From: Rhodamnia argentea | Lineage: Eukaryota; Streptophyta; Magnoliopsida; Myrtales; Myrtaceae | DNA length: 64,000 nucleotides | NCBI RefSeq assembly: GCF_020921035.1 | Contig: NC_063158.1 | Coordinates: forward strand, 3,516,001-3,580,000 | Direction: 5' to 3' | Shown here: positions 24,477 to 36,279 of the stretch, one piece after another | How the letters are laid out: every line of letters starts with the position of its first letter | Position numbering within the stretch: position 1 is the stretch's first letter | Notes under the pieces: model-generated | Seen by the model: only the letters and a program-made list of their open reading frames with translations | Told to the model about the DNA's origin: nothing | Databases searched by the model: none | Position numbers and translations under genes: made by a program

Positions 24477-24858
24477 CTGAAAAACATTACCAATTACCCA
24501 TTATCAAGTGATAACTTTAAAACGAGTGGAAGAGATTCAATAATTTGATGGAATATAATATATCTAACCACAAGTATCTTGAGAGCGAGATTGCAAAATA
24601 ATTGCGTTTATGCAGCAATAACTGTATAGAAGAAAGGGGTAAAAAGGGAGGGATCTCAATGTCAATCTTTGGTTTAGGCGAACCATCCACCAAAGAAATT
24701 TCATGACGCATTGCAAAATCAAGATTCGACGTCAATAAAGAATTCTACCAACACTAATCATTGAGATGCATTCAAATCAACGACCCACACAAACCAAACC
24801 CATAAGAGGAAACCGAAAATTCATTATACATCAACCTTTGGCATAATGCATTATTTAT

Positions 24859-25195
24859 TCAGGACAAGAAATGGACTGGAGCTACCTGAAATCTGAGAAT
24901 CTCTTTTTCGCTTGGAATCTGATAACTGTCAAAAGTACATGATTTGAGAACCCAATTTAATACTGAAGGACATTCAAAACCAAAATCGTGCTTCATCGGA
25001 TGGAGCAACAATGAACCCAAAAGTTGCTGTTGCAACCATTTGAGAATAAGCAAGTGCATGAGCAGCATTAAGCCCTAAAAAGAAACGAACTTCACATGTG
25101 AAATCAGCATACCTAATTGCCTCAGCATTCTGGTGGGCATAGTAGTAAGCTGCTTGATCCTTCAGTATTTTCAAGACACAGAATCTATTTCTCAT
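24859..25195 (-). other. unassigned exon-like segments
   Basis: On the minus strand 25195 to about 25,115 reads LKDQAAYYYAHQNAEAI and is followed by a GTATGC donor-like site. After TTTCTTTTTAG at about 25,077 the sequence reads LNAAHALAYSQMVATATFGF. Together they look like two short exons with an intron of about 40 bases, which is unusually short. I do not recognise the protein and cannot extend it in either direction. It may be another relic next to the CLPR2 fragment, or chance. Confidence 0.25.
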
Positions 25196-25539
25196 AAGCT
25201 TCTTAAGAATGCAATGCCAAAGTCTATTAGGATGACCCTTAAGTATTTTCTATAGACAAGGCATGAAACCCCGTGACTCCACCCTGATAATTCACATCTA
25301 ATCCTTGCACTAGACTTGCACTAAAGTCAGAGTCAAAAATCTAGCTTGGTTTGCTTAAGCTGACTTAGATTGGCCCCGACATGAACAATTCACAAACAAA
25401 TCAAGTCGTCATAAACACCCGACATCTGAGATATGTGAGACTTGGGACAAGAAAGATGGTGAACACCCAACAGGAGGTGCCATACTGGGAGTCAACAGCC
25501 TAAAAGCTTCCAATGAGCAATACTTGAGGTATGGAGGAC

Positions 25540-27291
25540 CTAAATGGACTCCACCCAACTATAGCCAGGAATTTTGGCTGATGCCTTTTCCTCCACGACC
25601 TCCCTCATTTGCTTCGCATCGGTCCACCTCCCAACAGATGCATAAATGTTGGAAAGCAGAGAACGATAACCAGCTCTATCAGGTTCCAATTTAAAGCAAT
25701 GCTGAGCCGCAATCTCCCCAATCTCTACATTGTTGTGTGACCTGCAAGCAAGAAGCAGGGCTCCCCAAACACCAGCATGGGGCTGCATAGGCATGGTCTT
25801 TATTAGATTATATGCATCTTCTAAATGCCCAGCCCGGCCCAGTAGATCAACCATTATTCCATAATGGTCGGCAGCAGGCGCAAGACCATAGTTTTTCATG
25901 GAGTTGAAGGATCTGTATCCCTCTTCAACCAAACCAGTGTGGCTATAGGCAGTTAATAATCCAGTGAAAGTGACTGAATTAGGGCATATGCGGGCATCCA
26001 CCATCTCTTCAAACAGTTGTATTGCATCAACTGCCTTACCATTTACAGCATATCCTAGAATCATTGCTGAATAAGCAACCAAATCCTTCTTCTTTAAGCT
26101 GTTGAACAGCTCGTATGCCTTATGGATACTTCCACACTTAGCATACAAGTCAATCAAAGCTGTAGCCAAATGGTCATCCTTCTCAATACCAAGCTTCTCC
26201 ATCTGCGATTCAATCCATGATCCAAACTTCAAATCTCCCAGCTGTGAACAAGCTGATATAATGCTGGAAAACGTAATCTTATCAGGAAAAATTTTCACAC
26301 CACACTCGATCATACCATTAAATAATTGAAGGGCTTCTGCGGGTCTGCCATTTTGAGCGTAGCACGCTATCATGGCATTATATAGAAGCAGATTCTTCTC
26401 GCCGAAATGGTCAAAGAGAAGACGAGCTGACTCGACATCCCCACATTTTGAGTAGCCACCGATCATTGTGATCCAAGAAACCTCGCTTCTTTGGGGCATT
26501 GCATCAAAAAGTTCTCGAGCCAAGTCAATGTTCCCGCAATCAACGTATCCACTAAGCATAGCATTCCAAGAAGCTGAATTTCTTTCCGGCATCTGCTGAA
26601 ACAAAGCCCCTGCCCGCTTCATATCCCCTGCTTTGGCATACCCAGAAATCATCGAGTTCCAAGATATAACATCCTTCTCTGGAATCTCACTAAAAAGTTT
26701 TCGCGCCATATCAAGATTTCGTAATCTCAAGTACCCAAACAAAATCGAATTCCAAGAAACAACATTTCTCTTGGGCATTTCATCAAAAACCTTCTGAGCG
26801 GTTTGCACATCACCCAATCTTGAATACAAATCCACAAGCGCTGTTTGCACGTAGACGCAGCCACTGAAGCCATACTTATTAACCTGGGCATGAACCAACC
26901 TCCCACCAACAACATCTTCAATCCTAGCACATGCTCTCAGAGCAGAAGAAACAGCGAACGTACTCGGACACAATCCAAGCGCCTGCATTTCGCCATACGC
27001 AGAGCAGGCCTCTCTGAATCGGCCATGCTGAGACAAGAAGCGAATCAAGCAACCCCACGAAAAGGAATCCGGGCTTTGCGAGTGCCGAAGGATCGATTTC
27101 ACATATCGAAGTAACTCAAAAGAGCAGGTTGGAGAATAAACGAGAAGCTGATGTACCAATAGAGGCTTAAGATGATGAAATTTGTGGACGAGGATGGTGG
27201 CGTGAATTTGTCGAGCTTGCTTTAGAGTTAAACGTCGAGTCAACAAGAACTTTAGTTCGGACACGATCATCCGGTCGTTCTTACAATCCAA
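25540..27291 (-). CDS. pentatricopeptide repeat protein, PLS/E class (At4g22760-like)
   Basis: An intronless frame of 583 residues on the minus strand. PPR motifs follow one another from about residue 75 to 510, recognisable by VSWNSILFGYL, ISWNSMISGYAKAGDMKRA, ASWNAMLSGYVDCGNIDLA, VSWITMIGGYSKCGDVESA and VTFTGLLTAYSHTGLVEEG. The C terminus (VWGALLLACRSHNNVEIGE...LSNIYASVGRW) is the E motif, and the protein stops at GYSWVESI with no DYW domain. E-class PPR proteins bind organellar RNA, commonly at C-to-U editing sites, and need a deaminase partner. The near full-length similarity and length point to At4g22760, whose exact target I do not know. An in-frame Met at residue 8 (MIVSELKFLL) is an alternative start closer to the Arabidopsis N terminus. 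No obvious plastid or mitochondrial presequence stands out. Confidence 0.94.
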   Translation of the reverse strand: MDCKNDRMIVSELKFLLTRRLTLKQARQIHATILVHKFHHLKPLLVHQLLVYSPTCSFELLRYVKSILRHSQSPDSFSWGCLIRFLSQHGRFREACSAYGEMQALGLCPSTFAVSSALRACARIEDVVGGRLVHAQVNKYGFSGCVYVQTALVDLYSRLGDVQTAQKVFDEMPKRNVVSWNSILFGYLRLRNLDMARKLFSEIPEKDVISWNSMISGYAKAGDMKRAGALFQQMPERNSASWNAMLSGYVDCGNIDLARELFDAMPQRSEVSWITMIGGYSKCGDVESARLLFDHFGEKNLLLYNAMIACYAQNGRPAEALQLFNGMIECGVKIFPDKITFSSIISACSQLGDLKFGSWIESQMEKLGIEKDDHLATALIDLYAKCGSIHKAYELFNSLKKKDLVAYSAMILGYAVNGKAVDAIQLFEEMVDARICPNSVTFTGLLTAYSHTGLVEEGYRSFNSMKNYGLAPAADHYGIMVDLLGRAGHLEDAYNLIKTMPMQPHAGVWGALLLACRSHNNVEIGEIAAQHCFKLEPDRAGYRSLLSNIYASVGRWTDAKQMREVVEEKASAKIPGYSWVESI

Positions 27292-28229
27292 ACGCTAAAA
27301 TTGCAAAACCTCTGCTTCTGACGCCAATGCAGAGAACGGAAGTTAAATTTACTTTTTCAACAGAACCAAGCATGCCTTCTCCGTCATCTTTTATTTTTTA
27401 TTTTTTTTTGTTAATTGTTCATCCAGTCATGTTGGTAAATATAAACCCAGTTTCAGTAATACCTGGCATGCATTATTGATTGTCATTCAACATTCATTAA
27501 AGTAACTTTTTAAAGAGTCGGTAACTCTTCATTCATCCTGATTCCGCCGAGCTCTCAGGTGCGTTCATGTTGTCAAAGAAGTGAACAATGAAACAGATGG
27601 AGCATGGCCAGACAAACCGATCCAGTTGTGTATGAACAAAATTCGTCTATCGATCTGTTACGATGCCTCATCTGAATACATCACCACATTTCCACTTGGA
27701 CACTTATAATGAGCAAACAGCCCATCTTGCTGTGACTTACTTTTGAATTCTGAAACTTCTATGGCCTCATCCTGGGCCAGAGAACTTGTCGCTGATCTTC
27801 AAGCACATCTTCAGTTATGCTCGATTCGACCGAACTCATCCATTTTGTTCGATATTGCGCAAACAACACATTGAACTTTGCTACCTCAGGGATGAATGAT
27901 TCAACTCTTGGCCAAAAAGTTGTGATTTCCAGAACATACATTATCGTTTGAAGTATACACCTGAATCGCGTGTAAAGGGCGGCAAAGATATAAAGTAAGC
28001 AGTACAGTCCTACAGCCTAAGAGGAGGAGCAGGAATCACCGCAACTTTCCTGGAAATCGAAGTGCAAATAAATTAACATAACACCCTAAAATCCTACAGA
28101 GTCTAAACTCCCCCAAAGTTTCCAGCATCCGCAGATCCCTGTAGTGATGTTAAAGCAGTAACCCCTGAGGACCGCCGACACAAGCCCACTCGAAATCAAA
28201 TAACTTCAGAAAACAAGTGATTTCCCAGT
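27292..28229. other. spacer between the PPR and cornichon genes
   Basis: It holds the upstream region of the PPR gene and the 3' UTR of the cornichon gene. A poly-T/A patch lies at 27,389-27,409. The frame at 27759-27941 is not recognisable. Confidence 0.5.
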
Positions 28230-30304
28230 TCAATCGTGTTCATTCAGCGCACCCATGATCATCCTAAAGGAACAAACAACGAGTACATTAATTCAATACT
28301 ATATTAAATAAGGCAACTGTAAGTTCCTTTTGGTAAGGATAAAGTAAATTGTTGAAAGGTGGAAGCTGGTGATGATACCAAAATATGGAGAGGAAGAGCA
28401 ATAAAATCAGATAAGCCAGCTTGAAAAGCCGCTGTTTCTTTTCCCACTTCAGCATGTTGTATATCTCTGTGACATCAACAAGATGCTGCCTTCGCATGTA
28501 CCTAAGAAAGGAAAGGAATAAGATTAGAAGCTATGGCCTGAGTCATGCTATAGTATCAAGAGATGTCAACACATTTGAGACATTTAAGTGGCAGTAGACA
28601 CCATCTTTAAGCTTTTTTTTGGAAAAAAAATTGTATATTTATAAGAATGCATAACAAGAGAGTGAAATTTCCAAGCTTGATAATCCTTTTGGCAGCTAAA
28701 TTGCTCTTCACAACTTCATAGACCCCATACTAATCGGCTTCATGAGAGAACTCTCGTGTTTGACAACCGAAACTCAGTAAAAGGTTCACAAATATCCCTC
28801 AAATCACCCCTAATGTTCTGGGTATTGAACAAGGACATTCCAAACAAACAGAAATCCTAGTCATGTGCATAACCAAACATAGAACATCTCTCTCAGATGG
28901 AACATCTGCAAGTGTCAAAGGTATCTATATCTTGTTTACGCATGCAAACCTAATCATACCCAAGTGCTTGGAAGCCTTAGCAGAATTAAATAAATTTCTC
29001 AAACTGGTTTTGAAAGCAAGAACATGCACAAATTCATTCATCAGCAAAAAGGAGATGCATGCATTCTAACTAATTAGGGAGCCTATGGTGGAGTGGATTG
29101 AAGAAGAAAACTTACAATTGCACATTGTGGTATAGATATGGAACACATAATAGGGACATAAACCAATGCCCCGTTACCAGATAGAAGAAGCATAACGCTC
29201 CTTGCCCAATAAACTCTGGCATCACCACTCTGTTTATACGCGACGAGGAATCATAAGGATTTATATAATCAAACTCCAGATCTGCCAAGCACATGAGCTG
29301 CAGGCAATCCAATAAAAGATATGAATTTTATAACTTGAAAAGACAGCCAAGCACGCACTAAGTAGCTGCATATGCAGCATCCAGATGCCATGAAGAATAT
29401 ATGAGTGAAACTAAACATATGAACAGCAACTTTCTATGCGGAGGAACTGTTTTAGGTCCTTAACACACAATCTTGTATCAGAATGTCGTGCAAGAGGGTA
29501 AGCAACCAAAGTGTAAAACTAGTAGTTGAACAATAAAACTAGTCTTGTGGGATTAAGGCCTATTGAATAGCTAAGAGCTGCTATCTTGAGCTAACGAAGC
29601 AACGAACTTAAGGTCACCTCCTCCCCCTTTTGCCATTTGAGGGACTACAGAGATGTCATGACCGTAAAAGACAGCACCCAACCTCAGATTCTCAAATTCA
29701 CACCAATCAGATTTCAGGATACAGTCCTAGCTCAAAAAGATGCACAGAAACCTCGGAACAACGAAAACTGCAAGTGGGTAAAGCTTGTAAATCTATTCCC
29801 TCAGTGCAGTACAAACACATAAACAGGATCAATGTTCAATGCAATTCTCTCTGGTAAAAAAGGAAGGAACTTTGCTCGTGTTTCCTCTAGCAGAACTTTC
29901 TGATTTCAATCACATTATTGCCTTAAAGCTTCTGCTCCATCTCTCCATTCACTAATACAGCTTCAAGGAGCAAGTCCCAACTTAGTGCCTTATTATATGA
30001 TTTATATCCTCATCAATTGAACTTTTCAGTCAGTTTGATCCTCCAGGACGAGGTAAAACATATTCCGGATACAGTACAGTTAACTGAAAATTAAATAGCT
30101 CCCAAACATTTTCTCCACTCTTCGTTATAGCTGATACAAAGTTCCCAGAAATTTTCGATGAAAAATCGAAACTTTAGTACAGAGAAGGCAAAAACAAAAC
30201 ACAGTACGGAAGGTAGGGTTTTAGGCTTTGACCTGGAAGACGATGATGACGAGCAGAGCTATGATGATGAAGAAAGACCCGAGCCATGCGTAGAGATCCC
30301 ACAT
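28230..30304 (-). CDS. CNIH: cornichon-family ER cargo receptor
   Basis: Four exons on the minus strand join in frame: 30304-30233, 29297-29116, 28501-28379 and 28263-28230. They make 411 nt and 136 residues. The N terminus [19 protein letters not shown] is the first membrane helix. The conserved cornichon stretch [20 protein letters not shown] follows, then [20 protein letters not shown] (helix) and [18 protein letters not shown] (helix). Cornichon proteins recruit membrane cargo into COPII vesicles at the ER. Length and domain order are normal for plant members. The last exon encodes only [10 protein letters not shown] and is too small to be found as an open frame; it was placed by the acceptor CCTTTAG and by phase. 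Intron 1 is about 0.94 kb. The neighbour relation with AHL1 and SMO1 is shared with Arabidopsis At4g12090. Confidence 0.92.
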
Positions 30305-31679
30305 CTCACACGCCGTAATCCTCTCTCTGTCTTGAGCTCGATCACTCCGTCTCTCCCGCTCGCTCTCTCTCTCTTCTCTCTGTGTGTGAGACTCGAGAGC
30401 GAAACTGAGAAGGAGGAGAGTGCAAGATAGCAATCTGAATCCACAGACGCTGGTCGATGCGCCGGGGGGGCGTAATGCGCACTCGGCTTGTTCCTCGTCC
30501 CGTCCGATGTGGAATGTCAAAGTCAAAGTCAAAATGTCAGCGGAGAGACAAGGAAAGGTGGACTCCAATCCTAGGCTATGTGGGCTTAGGGCCTTTTGTC
30601 TGTTTGGAAGTATTATGTAGTTGGTCATGAAAGAGAAGGCAAAGGAGTAGTTTCCTTTTATTCAGTAACCTAAATCACAAGATTAAAGTATGTTCTAACT
30701 TCTAAGCATGTATCATCGATGGCATGATAATGGAAATTCTTGATATACGTCCACATAAGAATTGAATGAACATAGACTACGTTTGATGCTTGGGATTATT
30801 GGTCAAATACCGTCGACGGATAATATGTGTATAGTCTCGTAATCTTCATAGATCTATCTCATTGATAAAATGTTGGATGCATGATAGATTTCAATGAAAA
30901 GTGAAAAACCATAATGGATATGAAATGCTGAACATCCATGCACTTGTTAATTATTATATTAAAATGCACGTGTAAGCTATGTTAGAAAAATTTCACATCA
31001 AAAAATTGGTATGGTATGAAGTAGTTATTATATTCTAGTTGGCTTTTAACTCGTTGGCTTAAATTTTTTGAGTGAATATAAGTCCAACAACATGTGTTGA
31101 CAAGCTCGGGCTCCCTCTTGGCAGTGTATCAGGCTTTTGTGGGGAATGGTAAATTGGTAGGTCCCCAATCTATTTCGGTGTCTTGTAAATATCACAATGA
31201 AAGAATTTGGTGACTTGCACGATATCTGAGCGATGGCGGTTGTGGCATAACAACTCAAGAAAAAGAATAGGGATGAAGTTGGGCGTTAATGAAAATTCAA
31301 GTTAAGATATCTAGATGCTAGTTAACTCAAAACACATTGACTCTTAAGGGAATGTGAATCTAACTAGATATGTTGATAAACTCTCAACTTATTGGATGAT
31401 GGTACAAAGAATCGTATGATAAATTTCTAAACAAAAGCATCACTAAATGTCGGAGATGGGAACTGATATATACTTTTCAATTGCCACACTATATACATTT
31501 GATTTAAATGGGATTTGAAGATCGTATACATGAGCTGATGCAGGCAAATTGAGAGCTCAAAGGGAAGAAATCCAATGAGGCGATGTGAAGGGTGAAAAGA
31601 AGTAATAGATGAACATGTTGCTGTGTTGTGTTCCAAGCAATGTAATCTCCATGGTCTTCATCGGGTCAAGCTCTTCTGA
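30305..31679. other. spacer between the cornichon and DUF7054 genes
   Basis: 30,305-30,470 is the GA/CT-rich leader and promoter side of the cornichon gene. The frame 30221-30628 simply runs through that leader into exon 1. The rest is AT-rich and has no supportable gene. Confidence 0.5.
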
Positions 31680-32876
31680 TCATTCAAAACAAATGAAGAA
31701 CCTCCAAAGCTTAGGCGTTCTCCGGATGATTTTTCCGATTCTCCGGGCGACGAAAGTCGGCGCCAAGAACAGAGAAGGCAGGATCGCCGGAGAGCTTGAC
31801 TTCGCAGGCACGGCTTCCGGAATGAAAGAAGCAGAGGCTTCACTTGTACTGCGACCATTGCTGCTTCTACGCAGATAGAAGCTTCTGCTGCCCACATGTC
31901 CAATCAGTTCTGATTTGTCCAGACCTGAACATTAAGGGGGATCATCTCACTGGCTTTTCTCTATTTGCCCAGCAATCTGCTGGTAGAAGCAGCATATCTA
32001 CTTATGTGATGCAAATGGTTTCAAATTTCGACCGAGGTTAAGGCTCGCGTCTCATCTACTTTACGAGGTTAATGGAATATTTGGTGGGTCCGAAAACCAT
32101 TCAGCTAAAGTAGATTCTCTCGATGTGAAGACTTGCACAAAGCTAGGAGGATGAGTTTCTCCAATGCATTTCAGTGGCGACGTACCGTGGAGGCTGAAGT
32201 GAGAGGGGTGCAGCTCGAAAGAAGCCAGGGCGTCGTGGGGCTGAAGCTTGGGAGCCCGGCCTTCGCGGCCGTAACGGTCCATGACGAGCCTGACGGTGTC
32301 CTCCACGCTGGACCCCAGCCTCACCATGGCCCTTATAGGCCCCGGGCTTCCTTCCACCGTCACGTTCACCACCACCTTCGCATCTCCCTCCAGTCCCTAC
32401 ACTCCCACATGACTCCATCCAAACCCAATTCAGTCCTCAGAATCGAAACCTCTCCGACACTTAAGGAAGATAAAGAAAATCGCGTAGATTAGTAAATGAA
32501 ATTACAAGACCTCGTAATTCGGTGGAGGAGAAGTCATGCCCAACAGAGAAGAAGACGACGACGACGCCGCCGAAGCCGCATAGACATCCATGCCCGTCTC
32601 CCGCCTGGACAGACTTCCTCCGTGGTTTGACCTCCTGACGATGCTCCTACCGACACCATCCTCGACCGAGCCAAATCTCCCCAGACTCGGCTCCGAGGAC
32701 GATCTTTTCAGCAGGCTCTCAGCTGCCGGTTTCCGCTGCTTGTTGACCGACGATCGGCGAGCCGGCGGCGGGTTTCTCCGAGGGGGAGGCGACGGGGACG
32801 GCAGGCGGTGAGGATCGGGTTTCCGGGCACCGGACGGGGGGGCCCGCCGCGGGTGTGACCGAGCCTTCTGCGACAT
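31680..32876 (-). CDS. DUF7054 protein (At4g22758-like)
   Basis: Three exons on the minus strand: 32876-32511, 32396-32186 and 31909-31680, in all 807 nt and 268 residues. Residues 1-122 are basic and Ser/Pro-rich with low complexity ([31 protein letters not shown]), probably disordered with possible phosphorylation sites. Exon 2 opens the conserved domain ([45 protein letters not shown]) and exon 3 completes it ([14 protein letters not shown]). The fold resembles ubiquitin-like domains only in general spacing; that is a guess. The tail [19 protein letters not shown], ending FFICFE, is conserved in form in related plant proteins as far as I recall. The function is unknown. In Arabidopsis the homologue sits next to the PPR gene At4g22760, as here. 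Confidence 0.88.
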
Positions 32877-33773
32877 GAGATTGAGACGAGATTGCGGCCC
32901 CTAATGGAAATGTGTCGAACGATGCGAAGACAGGACGGAGGAAGGAAGGAAGAGAAAGGTAGCTGTCGTGAAGTTTTTGCTTTCGGTAGTTGCCTAATCA
33001 ACTGCTTTCTGTGTCCAGTTGTCCGCAATTTTCAAATCTTAAGACCGAATAATTGCAATTTCTCTTTCTCAATATGCGCATGACGTGGAGCGTCGTGGTT
33101 CAGACACGTACTTCTTTATTTTGTTTAATCAATTATCTAATTTCCATCCTCCTAATCAATATTACTTCACTATGCCGGCCGGAAATGAAAATGATTTATC
33201 TCATTTTTCGTTACGCATTTTTGGGCATTTTATCCGGTCGGTGATTCGGTGATACGAGCTCACGGCGGACTTGGACTCGAGCTCCCAAAAACTAATTATG
33301 ATGTCGATTTGAGGGAATAGGTGCATCTAATATGAGATCCAGGGTGGACTTGGATGAAATTAAGTGACCTAAGTGCATATTGCTTTCGGGTTACTATTTA
33401 CATTACTTGTTCTTATTATTATTATTATTTTACTTTTTCCACTTTTTTTTATCTTGTATATATACATCACGGCCCAATAACTCTATAAAGAAATTGGGAG
33501 GTTCCGACTCTTCTTTTTATACCATCAGAAGATTTTGTGAGGACACAAATATGTATAACGAGAGATGCTTGAGATGGAAAAATACACCAAATGGCTTTTC
33601 GAGCGCTTACGGCATCGAATGACATTGGTCACAATTGGGGGCCCACCTACGAGGTTGTAGGCCCAAGCCCAACACATGATTTTGTAGGATGGTCCTCGGC
33701 GTCGAGCGAAGGCCTCAAATGCTTTGTCCGGGCCCAACCTCGAGTCTCCCTAGGATCCATCGAGAAAAAAAAA
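32877..33773. other. upstream region of the DUF7054 gene
   Basis: It includes the leader of the minus-strand gene and AT-rich DNA. A (TTA)n-like patch lies at 33,412-33,430. No gene is recognised. Confidence 0.45.
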
Positions 33774-34060
33774 GTTATAATTAAACTCTTCTTCCTGACT
33801 CCAATTGTTTCACAAAAAATTTATCGGATTGCGCTTTCTTTAACTAATTTCGATTGTTATTGTCGGTTAAAAGAAATTGGTCAATAAAAAATATTTTCAT
33901 TATGAATAACAATCAAGACCTTAACATTGTTTTCTAAATGACAAAAATATTTTCTATAGTTAATTTTTTAAAGAGATGTGAAATGGGAAATATTTTGGGC
34001 TTTCCACCGAACAAATGAAAAATAGAGATGTGGCGATCTCTAGTTGGTTGTTGATCGCCG
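33774..34060 (+). repeat. tandem duplication, copy 1
   Basis: Starting at GTTATAATTAAACTCTTCTT and ending TTGTTGATCGCCG, this block is repeated about 308 bases downstream with roughly 90% identity by eye. It contains AATAAAAAATATTTTCATTA and GTGAAATGGGAAATATTTTG. Confidence 0.9.
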
Positions 34061-34081
34061 ACATATGTACCCCCAAAAAAG

Positions 34082-34367
34082 GTTATAATTAAACTCTTCT
34101 TCCTGTCTCCAATCGTTTCACGAAAAATTAATCGGATTGCACTTTCTTTAGCAAATTTCGATTGTTATTGTCCCTTAAAAGAAATTAGTCAATAAAAAAT
34201 ATTTTCATTATGAACACCAATCAAGACCTAAACATTTTTTCTAAATGACAAAAATATTTTCTATAATTAATTTTTTTAAGAGATGTGAAATGGGAAATAT
34301 TTTGGGCTTTCCACCGAACAAATGAAAAATAGCGATGTGGCGATCTCTGGTTGGTTGTTGATCGCCG
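34082..34367 (+). repeat. tandem duplication, copy 2
   Basis: It matches 33774-34060 in the same orientation with scattered substitutions and one- or two-base indels. About 20 unrelated bases separate the copies. The unit itself belongs to the AT-rich repeat type seen at 16.4 and 17.2 kb. Confidence 0.9.
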
Positions 34368-36160
34368 AGTGTGGTGTCACGTGTACCAACGTCTAACAGG
34401 AAATCTAGCAAATATGATATTACGTTAATGTCCCGACATCGATTATGATATTATATTGACTTTTTTTTTTTTTGTCGGAATATTGAGTTTTTTTTTTTTT
34501 TGGTCGGAATATTGAGTTTGTAAACAGAGTTTCGGTACACTAACCGTAATTCCTTAAAGGGTTCATCAGGCCCACTGGGCCCCGCACGGACCCCCGACCG
34601 ATCGAAGAAGTCGTGTCGTTGTCCGCCTTAAAGAATTCAATGCCGTGCACCATCACGCCTCCGTTCTTCGTTGGGCGAAGGAAATCTATGCAATTTTTTT
34701 TTTTGAAAAAGCTGAAAGTTTCCCTGACCTAATAAATTCTGATTTTTGTTTTATTTTTTTAATAGTTATTAATAATTTAATACACCAACATTGTTGATCT
34801 TAATTGCTGAAGATTCCCTCAAATTGAAGACAGCATCTCAAGTGCTGTAACTTTTTGTCGGAGATGTCACGAGGCTTAGATCTCGAGGGTTCGCGACGCA
34901 CCTCGTCCGATTCTCAGCCTGAACTCCGCAAGACAACCGTCAAAACAGTCGAGGGATTCGAAAAAATAGGAAATGAAATTTACGGGCGAAGTGTGTCGAT
35001 AATTTGGTCTTACATAATGTGAAAGACAATAAACTTCGGATAAGATTCGGGATCTAATGCAATCGGCCCCGATAAAGTCAGCACCTAATATGAAAACAAA
35101 GAAATGAAGTTGGCAAGGAAGAGAAATCAAAACTTGATTTCTCGACTTTTGAACAACGGTACTTGGAACTCGAATCTTCCTCGGGCATACAGAGAGAAGC
35201 GACGGACAGGATCCAAACCTTGAAATGACGATCGACATAAAACCGATGCAAGCTGCAATTCGGAGAGGAAGAGGAGGAGAATAGAATTGTTATTCCTGTT
35301 GTTTAACACTAAGAGTAATAAACTACCCAGTTACTTTTTAGAAAACATACCGCACTTTAGATCGCCTTTTGGAAATCATGCAAAGTTAGGCGTCCGAAAT
35401 AAATAGATTTTCTCTGCGATGTGCGTTATTTCTAAGTGCTCCAGTTATTTTTATCGAATTTAAATTTGTATAGATCGATCGTCTTTGCGAGCTGTGTAAA
35501 CTCGCACTTTATCAATCATCGGCCAGTGCAACATCTCAATTCTTAATTCCTAAAATTTATGTTCCAATCTAGAAAAGCGGGTGGAAGGACCATTACTTCA
35601 TGTCATGTCATATGGATCGAATTAGAAGAAAGCTATGTAGTGTAAAAGTAATATTGAAAAATCATGCTATTTTTTTTGGTAAAAAGAATTATGCTAAATT
35701 CATTTACATTTTATTGAAAGTTGAATCAAATCTTAAACTTCGAAAGAAAATTCAAATCTCAAACAATGGTTATTAGAAAACACATAAAAAAGGGAAAATA
35801 TAATAAAAATCAAAGGAGGACCTACATCCGTAGTGCAGTGTGACTAGACGTGGCCGATTCCGATTCTTAAAAAAGATGGAACCGCCGGTTTCGGGCCCTT
35901 TTCGGTTCTGATTCGGAACCACCGATTTCTAGGCCTAATGGTTCTTTTCCCTCGGGGTTCCTCCCTTTTAAAAAAAAAAAAAAAAACAAATCCAAACGGT
36001 GAATCCAATCAACGGGCCGCCTCCGGTCAATGGGTCGGTTCCATTTTGGCCATGTGAGTGACCCTCCCATTCAAAACGATTGATGTCCGTCGTACGCTGC
36101 ATGACTTGCTTTTCAGTTTTTTATTTTCAGCTTTTTGGATCCAGGTGTCAATTTCAACTG
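34368..36160. other. intergenic DNA upstream of SMO1
   Basis: 34,461-34,515 has a short local duplication (TCGGAATATTGAG after poly-T, twice). The frame at 34876-35238 (minus) matches no family. 35,860-35,960 has GGTTC/GAACC words like the repeat at 170-845. No gene is supported. Confidence 0.45.
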
Positions 36161-36167
36161 TATAAGG
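36161..36167 (+). promoter_or_regulatory. possible TATA box of SMO1
   Basis: TATAAGG lies 119 bp upstream of the ATG at 36280. The region between is pyrimidine-rich, typical of a plant leader, and has no upstream ATG. The match to consensus is only fair. Confidence 0.35.
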
Positions 36168-36279
36168 GAAGTGCCCAATATTTTCTCTCACCCGCCAGCT
36201 CATCCCACCTTCATTTCTGTCGACCGCCTCCTCCCATCTCTCGTTCTCTCGCTCTCCCCCGCATCCTCCCGGCGAACCA

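Noticed and set aside
24517..24735. 72-residue minus-strand frame that might extend the CLPR2 relic upstream
   Set aside because: Only FAM...I.L resembles the expected exon; too weak to include in the pseudogene, though noted there as a possibility.
30221..30628. 135-residue minus-strand frame ending in the cornichon N terminus
   Set aside because: Only its last 24 residues before the donor site are cornichon exon 1; the upstream part is the GA-rich leader read through.
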